A stretch of DNA of 64,000 nt from Okapia johnstoni (Eukaryota > Chordata > Mammalia > Artiodactyla > Giraffidae): positions 27,341,405 through 27,405,404 of the forward strand of contig CM044322.1 of NCBI GenBank assembly GCA_024291935.2, in the 5' to 3' direction. This document shows, one piece after another, positions 54,921 through 64,000 of the stretch. Positions within the stretch are counted from its first letter, which is position 1. The number at the start of each line of letters is the position of its first letter. The position numbers were made by a program, and so were the translations under genes. The notes below the pieces were generated by a model. That model did not search any database. It was not told the DNA's origin and worked only from the letters and a program-made list of their open reading frames with translations.

Positions 54921-56347
54921 CCTGAGCTCTATCTTGGGATGCACAAAGGTTTCTTGGAAACAGTCTGACCCTCTTGGACCTTTCTTTTGAGCTTTGTGAG
55001 GAGGTCCTGGGCACTCCAGCCCTACTGGATCCTCTGAACCATCAGCTCCATCTCCTGACTTTAAGGGCCCTGGGCCCTGCATCTGGGAGTCACTGTCCTT
55101 GGTTGCTTGATGTCCAGTGCCTTGAGGGCAGTCATCTGAATCTTGTCTGGGTTTTAGCTGGTTGGGGGAGAGGTGATTGTTCCCTGTGACACCTTCTGGC
55201 CAGGACACCCTCTCTCTCTATTTTTGTTTTTAATCTTGATTACACCTTTTCCTTCCAAACTCCCAATTCCCATTCCTTAGGGAAAACAGCCCTCCTGAAT
55301 GTGTGTTGTGGTTCCCCTTTTCACCCCCTTCCTTCAACAATACATGTGAAAGTTATGTTGACTTTTGGGGTCAGCCTCCAGTGTTGGCTGTCAGATGTTT
55401 GCTCTGTGCATCACCGTGCTGGACGGACCCCCAGCGGCCCCCACATGGGCCTGTCTCCTGGCAGCTGTGTCCAGCGCCACACCATCAGGGGCTTGGAGTA
55501 TCACTCCCTGCTCCAGAAGGCATGCAGGCAGGGGCTCACCTGGCCCACTCCCAGGGCAGCGAAGGGCCCAGCAAGGCCTGGGGAGTGGTGCTGCGGGTGG
55601 GGGCACATCCTGAACAAGTCAGGTGGGTGTCTGTGGGCGGTGGTCCCGTGTGGCCCAGACAAGCCTGAGAAAGATGTTCTGGGACTTTCTGAGGAGCCCC
55701 ATGAGCTGCACAGTCCCAGTCCTGTTAGGCTGGTGGGGAATACAAGGACGTCTCTGAGGAGCCTATCAGGTTGAAGGATAATTTCCAGGAAAAAATGGAA
55801 AAATATGTTTACTGTCTTAAGGGCCATGAAAATACAAAATCCCCTACAGCGGTCATGTTGGGGAGGCTCCATGAAGGCCACAGGGAGCAATGTGGGATGC
55901 CAGGGTCAACGATGGATCTAGCCAGCATCCCCCAGAAATCTCTGGGTCAAGATTACTGCCTGGGCCGCGAGCACACTGCCCGTGAGTGGACACCTCCCCA
56001 CTGCAGGGGTTTTCATTCAGTGTAGGGAGGGCTACAAGAAGCAAAGATTCAGGCACTGTTATTTATTTGTGTTGGAGGGAAATCAGTGAACATTTTGTGT
56101 TTGTCATGCAGAGATTTTGTCCTGTTGAAATGGTCAGCTTTGCAACTGAATCATCCTTCAAGAGAGGAAATTATTTACATTTGTTTCTTTAAGATGAAAT
56201 CCTACAATCCTACTAAACTTATGTAAGTGTTGAAAATTTAAGAGAATTTTTGGAATAACCTACATATAAGTTTAATTAAAATAGGTATCTGTCAATTATT
56301 TAATTGGGAGGATTTTGTTAATTCAGATGAAAAGGAAATAGAATGTC

Positions 56348-56465
56348 AGGAATTCCCTGGCAGTCCAGTAGTTAGGACTCAGCACTTTCACTGCTGGGGC
56401 CCAAGTTCAAGCTCTGGTCAAGGAACTAAGATCCCACAAGCCGTGCTGCACAACCAAAAAAAACA
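56348..56465 (+). mobile_element. CHR-1-type SINE
   Basis: AGGAATTCCCTGGCAGTCCA, then GTTAGGACTCAGCACTTTCA, GGTCAAGGAACTAAGATCCC and GCTGCACAACCAAAAAAAAC. It is a short cetartiodactyl SINE with an A-rich tail. Confidence 0.85.
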
Positions 56466-56519
56466 AAAAATAGAAAGAGAGAAGGAAATAGAATATATTA
56501 CATTTGCAAGTAGTTTAAA

Positions 56520-56960
56520 ATATTAGAAGGTGGGTGAGAGATGTGAAGAGACATTTCACTGGAAAAGGAGTACAGATGGCAGAAAAACACTTGTAAAGAT
56601 GCTCAGCACCATTAGCCATCAGAGAATTGCAAGTTAAAACCACACAAGGTAACACCACTCACCCATCAGAATAGCTAAGATTAAGCATAGTGACAACACC
56701 GATGCTATCAAGGCTCCAGAGACCCAATCACTCTTGCAGTGCTGGGAATGTGTAAAGGGGCAGGTCCTGAAAGACTGACTGACAATTGCTCATCAACCGA
56801 ACATTACCATGGCAACCAGCAATGGCACTCCTGGACATTTATCCCAGATAAACGAAGACTGATGTCTACATAAAAAAACTGTACAGACTGTTCACAGCAG
56901 CTTTGTCTGTAGAAGCCAAACCTGGTAACCACCCAGGTGTCCCACGTGGGAGAGCAGCCC
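56520..56960 (+). mobile_element. Old LINE-1 fragment
   Basis: GATGCTCAGCACCATTAGCC, AGAATTGCAAGTTAAAACCA, CTCCTGGACATTTATCCCAG and GTTCACAGCAGCTTTGTCTG follow the 3' portion of ancient L1 elements in order. It is non-coding. Confidence 0.8.
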
Positions 56961-57931
56961 AGCCAGCTATGGGGCTGCCGCACGGGGGAGCTGCAGGCGA
57001 AGAAAAGCTAGTCTCAAAGGCCACGTAACCCCAAAATGACAGAATTATGGAGGAGTAAGAGAACTGACAACAATGGGTGAGGGGGCAGCTGGAAGATTCC
57101 TTGTGGGGGACTGCTCTGTGCCTGACGACAGAATGCTCCCAGGATCACATGTGAGACAAGATAACAACCAAGCAGGCAGCCAGCAATGCTACAGTTTTGG
57201 GAAGATGTTCCTGGCAGGGAATGGGGTGGCTTATCTGCCCCCGTCTGGCCTTGACCATCCCAGGGTTTTTATTTCTGTCTTCTGAAACCCAGTGGGCTTT
57301 CTCGTGCTTCGCTTTTCCTGTAAGATGGCTGCTCAGACAAAGGACTCCCAGCCTCTCCACTCATCCTGCTGCTGCAGAGAGGGAGGGCCCTCAGGCTGGG
57401 CCAGGGTTGCCCAGAGGAACCCGAGGCACAAACAGCCCGCACCCCCACCCCACCCCACCCCCCCGGGCTCCCAGAATGCCTGTGGGGCCTTTCTGTTGTG
57501 TCAGCCCAGGAAGGCAGGTCCCTGGGCACCCAGGGAGCAGGCCTGCCCAGGCTCGCCTCCTCCCGCTGTTTCCCGCTCCTGGAGGTGGGAACAGCAATTA
57601 TCCGCGCTGCTCTGGGTTCCCCTGGGGGCTTCCCTCCCCTCCTCCTCCCCATTAAGAGAGTGTTTTCCGCAGGTACTTGGAACCTGAGCAGGCATAGGCA
57701 GACTCAGGACCCCCAGCCCAGTGCCTAGTGGCCCCAAGGATCCAACCCCCAGAGCCCCTTAGGCCTACCCTCCCCCTTCCCACCCCCACCCCACATCTGT
57801 GCAGCCCTTGGGACTGTCCCCCTTTCCCACCCACTCCACCCTCCCGCACCTTTGCAGCCTAAGGAGGAGCAGGTGAAGGTCCTTAGCTCTTTCCAAACAG
57901 CCCCTATGCTGGGGGAGGCTCAATCATCAGC

Positions 57932-57976
57932 TAATTAATCTCCTGCAATTAGAAGGAGGCCTTAATTGCTGTTTAC
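57932..57976. promoter_or_regulatory. Homeodomain/forkhead motif cluster, candidate enhancer
   Basis: Within 45 bp there are TAATTA (57932-57937), CAATTAG (57946-57952), TTAATTG (57962-57968) and TGTTTAC (57970-57976). This is an AT-rich island in GC-rich, repeat-free DNA. The first three are homeodomain cores and the last a FOX core. Enhancer function is inferred from density alone. Confidence 0.35.
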
Positions 57977-57979
57977 AAC

Positions 57980-60900
57980 CTGCCTCCCCTACCCTGCCCT
58001 CCCCAACCTGGTCCACTTTCCTGGGTTGTGGTCTTTGTGTGCAAATGTCTGTGCAGACTGGTGGGTGGAGCTGTCATCTGAAGACCAGCAGGAAGCCTGC
58101 TGGGCCAGGTGCAGGAAGCACATGCTCCACCCTGAGCTTGCCTTCTGGGGTCCTCACTGCGTGCAGACCAGACCGTGTTGTCACCAGTCCACCTGGTGAA
58201 GGGCTGGGTGGGGACAGCACCTGGAGGGTGCCAGCCTCATGGACCCCGTGCCTGCCAAGCTGACCTCTGGGCTGTGTGTGCTCCCCACTCGTGGTTGAAA
58301 GCCCAAGAGCACATTTGACCTTGCTGGAAGCTTCTCAGAACTCCAGACACCAGCCCAGCAGGGAAGCCAGTCTCCTGCTTGTCCTTAACAAACCTCCGGC
58401 CAGACCACCCTGGGCTGGAGCCCCAGGGATCGCACGTTCCTGAATAGGCCTGTAGGTGGCGCCCTTGTCCAGCGGGCGATGGCCTGGACGGAGCCTGCAG
58501 CCCGCGCCTCCGCTGTCCAAGGCCCTCTGACGGTGGAGAGGGGCAGACCTGGGTCTGGACCCTTCCCGAAGGTGCAGAAATCGATGTGTTGATGCTCCAG
58601 GACTGGCACTGAGGCCCCGTTCCCTGGGGAGGAGAAAGAGACCCTGCCTCAATCTGTGACTCCTGTGCCTCCCCGTAGCTGGTGCCTAAAACTCACCACC
58701 AGGGCTGCCTGGGGTCCCCAAAACCCTGAGACACGCTGGGAGTAGCCCTGGCCACCTTGAGGCATTGGGCCTGCTGCCCACACAGGGACCCACGCTGGTC
58801 CTCTGTGTCCTCCCCAGGCCTCCAGGTGCTGCTCCTTCCCTGCAGCCCCTCGTCTCACACCCCCTTCCCCGTGGATCACACAGCCCCTCGCTCTCACCCG
58901 CGGGAGGGTCCTGGCCAGTTCCTGGGCCTGGATACTGGGGCCCCCAGTGACTCACATCCTCCCTGACCCAAGCCCAGGCCGCCCTCCACCAGCTGAGCCC
59001 TGTGTGGCCACAGCCACCCATCCACCCAGATGTAAGTGTCAGGGCCTCCAGAAACACAGACCAGCAGGAGGCACATGGACAGACAGAGATTCATTATGAG
59101 GACTTGGCAGTCATGTAGGCCAAGATCCTCGGGATGCGCAGTCAGCCCACTGAAGGTCTAGAGAGGACAGGTCACTCCTGTCTAGAGGCAGGAACAGCCC
59201 CATCCCCCACCCCCACCCTTAGTGGGGAGGGTGCTGGCCTTCTTGTTCCATTCAGGCCCTCCACGGATTGGACAAAGCCCACTCTCATGGGAGGGCCATC
59301 TCCTTTCCTCCATCCACCAATTTAAATGCTAATCTCATGGGAAAATGCCTGGGACAGGATCTGGCCATGTCCCTGGACTCCCCGTGGCCCAGCTGAGCTG
59401 GCACAAAATCAGCCCAGACTCTGGCTCACCGTGGGGACTTGAGGCTGTGTCAGAGAGGCTGCAAACAGGGACAAACACACAGGATGAGTGCACACATGTA
59501 CCTGTGAAAACTAGGTTGGGAAGCCTGATGATGAACATGTCCCCACGATTCTGTGGACAAGAAGCTGTGGGACAGCGGTGGTAGGAACCCCCGTGTGGGA
59601 ACAGGTGCGCCTGGCCTGGCATTCATAGGAGTTAGGTTGACAATAAATGTGCATCTTTTCAAAACTCCTCTCACTTTACAGTCTTACTTAACCAACCAAC
59701 CGCCAGTCCATCAGCAAAAGCAAACAAATGCCCACCAATGGGATGAGCGGCTTCCAGGAAACAAACCAAAAGTGCTGATCCCGACCAGCGCCCTCCCCTC
59801 CACCTTCCAGTTTACTTCTCCGTAGACACAATGTGAGGAAGGGAGAGGTGGCACATCCAGGGCTGGTCATCAGGTAGCTGTGGCCACCCCTGTGGGCAGC
59901 CTCATGACACATCAGTTGCTCTGAGGTCCCCTGCTGTTTTCAGGCACCTTGTTGGGGCTATCTCATACCTAGTAGCACATGACTGATGCAGTCGGCCTGG
60001 ACGTGCCTTTTCCTGCCTTGTCCCCTGTTGTTCAGGACAGGCCATGTCCTGGCGGACCTCTGAGGCAGACAATGCCCCTCCCCTGCCTCTGTGCACCTCG
60101 AGTTCCCAGGATTTCTGCTGCCTTGGTCCTCCTTGGTCCCTGGGGTGGCCTTTGCTCAGGGCTAGGGTCAGCTCTGCCTCCTGTCTGGACAGGGTGAATG
60201 GGAACACAGCTGGGCCAGCATCCCCACACCACCCAGGTCCTCCAGGATGGCCACGGGGTCCTCCGACTTTCAGCCCATTTAATACTTAACCCTGAGCACC
60301 GAGCCCCACCCTGGGCAAATATTTATTTGGCAATTAAGGGCTCACCAGGACGAAGGCCACGGAAGGTTCTCACAGTCGGGGAGGCAGCAGAGCAAACTGC
60401 CGTGGCTGACTGTCCAAGAAGGGTTGTCGACACGGGCCTTGGAAGGGGAGCTGGCTGCACCTTGGGGCTTTCGGGCTGCATGGCAACGACGGCCCACTTA
60501 GCAGGAGGCCATGCTTGAGCAGCTTTGGACATCCGTCCTGGTGCAGAAGCACAGGATACGTCCTGGTGCCTAACCTACATGTACTGATGCCGAGATAGCA
60601 AGCCTGGAAGAGTCTGTACCCTGTGGGGGCGGAGGCCTGGAGAGATGCCCAAGGGCAGCAGAGCTTCCAGCCTGCCAGCGCCTCAGCCTGTGCTCACCTG
60701 CCCTGGGGGCAGCATGGCACCTTTGTCCTGGAGTCGGGTACAGCAGTAGGACCTGCAGACCCTCCTAATGGCAGTGCCCCAGCTCTTGCTCACCATGGAG
60801 GGGCAGTGGTGGGGCTGTGGTGGCTGCAGCGTGTCTTGCAGGGACCTCAACCAGGCAGACTCAAACACCAGGAAGGGGCTGCCCCAGGGCTACAGCTGAC

Positions 60901-61735
60901 CCTTGCCTCTGCCGACCACAGTGGCAAAGTGGCTGGGATTGGGCAGGGACAGACCCAGAGCTGGCTTCTGCCTGGATTTCAGCCAAGACGCCTCCTGCCC
61001 AGGCCCTGGAGTAAGAAGCTAGGCACGTGTTGTGTCCCCATTCCGGCCTCTGTCCCCTCAGGCCCCCAGGAGTCTCCTGGGAAGATGCAGGTACCACCAG
61101 GCAGACCCTGTTCCCCTCTGCCCTCTGGACACTAGCCTGCACTCAGATGCACAGAGGGGTCACACCGCAGAGCCTGACCCACACTCTTTGGAGAGCTGAG
61201 CCATCCAGGGAGTGATGAGCCTGGTTCCAGTCAAGGGCCCAGAGAGCCCCAGGGTCCCAGGCAGAAATGAGAAGCACCACTGGTCGCAGACCTTGGCAGA
61301 GCCCCTTGACACCTGAAGTGCAAGCACATATGCTATGGCTGGTGAGCATGCCCCGCAAGGGGGCAGGCCAAGGGGGCCCGGGAAGCCCCACAATTCTCGC
61401 TGGGAGCAGCCCCCACCCCACCACCCTGGGACACTGGCCTGGGGGTGGTTCTAGTGTCCCCCAGGAGCAACACCAAAGGGGCCAGGGTGTCCACCCCTCC
61501 ATGGAGTCCAGGATGCAGCTAGCCCTCAGAGCCTGGGGGCCGGTGCTCTGCCTACGCTGACCACACCTGGGAGGAACCAGGAGGCCTCTGTGTGGCTCAT
61601 CTGTAAAGTGGACAGAAGCTGGGGACACTGATGTGGCAGTCAGGGCACTAGCTCTGAGCTCATTCCTGGAATTCTGACCAGAAAAGGAAGTGAGGTGCTC
61701 ACCCGACACCCAGGAACCGACTTGTTATGCACACA
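57980..61735. other. Gene-free, low-repeat intergenic sequence
   Basis: GC-rich DNA without a recognised exon, young repeat or clear promoter. A second AT-rich patch with AATATTTATTTGG and CAATTAAG lies at about 60.32 kb. Long open frames here have no family resemblance. Confidence 0.5.
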
Positions 61736-61738
61736 TAA

Positions 61739-62060
61739 TACAGGCAGACCTTGGAGAGCATGCATATTCTGTTCCAGACCCCCTGACACAGAGAATATCA
61801 CAATAAACGAGTCATGCATTTGCTTTCCCAACGCATGTAAGTTATACTTATACTGCACTGTAGTTTATTAAGTGTGCAATAGCATTATGTCTAAAACCCA
61901 ATGTGTACTCCTTGATTTTAAAGTACTTTATTGCTAAAATCTGCTAACAGTTATTCAACAGTGCAGGGTTGGCACACACCTTTGGTTTGTGAAGCACACA
62001 ATACCCACGACGGGCAGTGAAGACCACGGTGTGCCCGCTTTGGTATGACAGCTACCATGT
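61739..62060. mobile_element. Tigger-family DNA transposon remnant
   Basis: TACAGGCAGACCTTGGAGAG, then TCTGTTCCAGACCCCCTGAC, TATCACAATAAACGAGTC, ACTGTAGTTTATTAAGTGTG and CAATAGCATTATGTCTAAAA match the terminal part of mammalian Tigger (Tc1/mariner) elements. Only one end is evident, and no transposase frame. Confidence 0.7.
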
Positions 62061-63133
62061 CCCATCAGGGAGGTGTCATAACACCAAGTGAGAAGATACA
62101 GCGTGGCTTGGGATGGAACGAGTGAAATTGGGTTTTAACTCAGGATTTATTTGCTTAGATTTACATCAGTGCATAGAAAAACATTTGTAAGGAAATACGC
62201 GGATATGCCAGTAGGAGATCATGTGGGACCGGGCTGCCGGCGGTTCCTCCTCATAGTCCCAGGCATCTCCCCTGTGAGTACTGGCTTCATCACCAGGAAT
62301 AACCCGGCCATATGCCAGCTGGTGAGCTCCTGCCGGCAGTGCAGCACCTCTTCTCTGTATGCTGAGTGGTGACCCCTGGGCGCCCCGTGGTCACCTCCCA
62401 ATGCCCACTCACTGCAAAGGGCCCCTTTGTTAAACATGGGAATTGCTGACCACTTTTAAAAGCTGCCCCTTCCCAGGGCCAGGCCACTCAGCCCTGAGGC
62501 AATCCATGGAGAATCGTGCATGTTGTGCCCATTTCTGGAGGCAGTGAAGTGCTGGGAGCAGCTGGTTCCCTTCTTGGCTTCCACGGTCTCGGCTGTGTCC
62601 TGCATCCCCAGGGTCCTGGCCGCCCGGCTGCTGTGCTGCCCAGAGCCTACCCAGGCTGGGGGACTGGGCGCCTCGCTGTGCATCGGATAGACCTGGGGGT
62701 GGTCTTGGATTCCAGCCCGTGGGCTCCTTGAGGCCACATCTCACCCAGAAGGAGACCCTGATGAGCCGAGGCTGCATCCCCAAATGCCCCTCATCCCAGG
62801 GAGGCTGCAGAAGCTCAGCTCATGGCCCGTGGGAAAGGCCTTCTCCACCTCCAGGGTCACCACTGCTCTGAGGCCTTGCAGGCGCCCTGCCTGGCCTGGG
62901 ACTCGAGGAGGGCTGGTGCTGGTGGAAGGGGTGCCCACTGGCTGACTTGGGCCTGGGAGATGCTTAGCCTTTGGATTCTGAGGGATCTGACCCTGGGCAG
63001 AACCCAGATGCCCCTGAACTTCTGGCACCCTGGATCTGGGCATACCTCTCCAGACACAATTTACCAGCAGGGAGTCGGACTGTCCTCAGTGGTCACAGAC
63101 CAGAGCTAGACCTGGTCCTCAGTCACTCTCCAT

Positions 63134-63200
63134 GGTGTGTGTGGTGGTGCACGCACATGCACATACATGTGCACACACGCATGCACACATGTGCACACGT
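63134..63200. repeat. Alternating purine-pyrimidine (TG/CA) tract
   Basis: GTGTGTGTGGTGGTGCACGC followed by imperfect CACATGCACATACATGTGCA and CACACGCATGCACACATGTG runs. It is an imperfect dinucleotide repeat with Z-DNA-like alternation. Confidence 0.7.
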
Positions 63201-64000
63201 TCCAGGGAGGTCCTGCCAGCCACCAGTCAGTGCCCTGCCACCACACATGCTGGAGAACATGGGAAGCTGCCTCCCCCATGTCCCCAAGAGCTGAAAGAGC
63301 CTCACAGTTGGTGCTGCCCTTTTCTACTCTGGGCATCTGAGACATCCCTGCAAGCAGAGAGGATGGTCCCGGAGGCACAGGTCAGACAGTTGGGTGTGGG
63401 GAGCCCGTCACCATGTAGAGACTCCAACTTCAGCCCTGGTACCAGGACAAGGCCGGAGCCCCCTGGCCAGGGTCAGATCCTTGCCCCTGACCCAGTGCCT
63501 TCTCCAGGGAACACACTACACCTCTGACCCCTAGGATGTCAGGGGCCATGGTCATGGTTCCCACCCTCCCTGGCCTGGACCTGCGAATCACCCCATCCTC
63601 AGACTTGCTCCCAGACAGTGTGGCACCTCCTGGCCTTTGTTTGCTGCCTTAACTTGTCACTCCTGTCAGGTAGGGGTGTCTCATCCTTTGCCGACTCCCA
63701 TACGTGTGTGGTTTCCCCACAGATCTGATCCTTCATGCTTTGGCACTGACCCCCCCCCCGACATAAGTTCCCCTAAACTGGGAGACAGGGGTAAGCACAC
63801 ACCCTGAGATCCCGCAGCTGCACCCCTTGTGTTTCTGCTGTGGTGCCCTGGCACCCCCAGCAATGTCATGAGTCTGAACACACTTCACTTTCAGATGCTT
63901 TTTCTTGTGTTTCTCTGAATCTTGGTGCTGGATACCTGTCCAAGCACAGCTTCCTAGGGGTACTTCCCCTGTGAAAAGATGTTATCTCAAGGCCAGAGGA

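Noticed and set aside
54546..55208. 220-codon minus-strand open frame
   Set aside because: Its C-terminal half is antisense-inserted L1 ORF2-like sequence and the N-terminal half resembles nothing I know; treated as a chance fusion over a dead L1.
51506..64000. miR-200b/200a/429 cluster expected beyond C1orf159 in human gene order
   Set aside because: I looked for the mature miRNA sequences on + and found none; the cluster probably lies beyond the window.

Overview
This is mammalian genomic DNA, almost certainly from a bovid. The genes are split by GT-AG introns, CpG-island promoters are present, and the repeats (BovB LINE, BOVA2/ART2A-type SINEs, cetartiodactyl CHR SINEs) are ruminant. Gene order matches the AGRN - RNF223 - C1orf159 interval of human 1p36.33 (a cattle chromosome 16 type location). 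Bovid species cannot be told apart by reading alone.

Layout. 1-2.2 kb: last two coding exons, 3'UTR and poly(A) signal of AGRN (+). 3.7-15.6 kb: a complete 15-coding-exon gene (+) for a 581-residue SH2-SH2-PTP tyrosine phosphatase of the SHP family. It is related to but distinct from PTPN11/SHP2 and PTPN6/SHP1. 17.2-20.2 kb: RNF223 (-), a membrane-anchored RING protein with a candidate TATA-box promoter. 25.3-33.0 kb: eight coding exons of the C1orf159 orthologue (-), a small type I membrane protein of unknown function. 33-49.6 kb: its long, repeat-filled first intron region. 49.0-49.86 kb: a CpG-island promoter carrying three ACTACAnnTCCC (ZNF143-type) motifs and one TCTCGCGAGA palindrome. 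49.875-51.494 kb: a 5'-truncated BovB retrotransposon inserted at the edge of that island, with a perfect 11-bp target-site duplication. 51.5-64 kb: apparently gene-free DNA with old L1, CHR, BOVA2 and Tigger-like remnants and a homeodomain/forkhead motif cluster.

The most notable content is the SHP-family phosphatase. Every splice site is GT-AG. Exon phases match the PTPN11 pattern exon by exon, and eight exons have exactly the PTPN11 length. Both SH2 phosphotyrosine-binding arginines, the WPD loop, the [10 protein letters not shown] signature, the Q-loop and the autoinhibitory N-SH2 loop are intact. The C-tail is short and keeps only one YENL tyrosine motif. I know of no human protein-coding gene between AGRN and RNF223, so this looks like a third SHP gene kept in this lineage and missing in human. 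The neighbouring genes have no obvious joint pathway.
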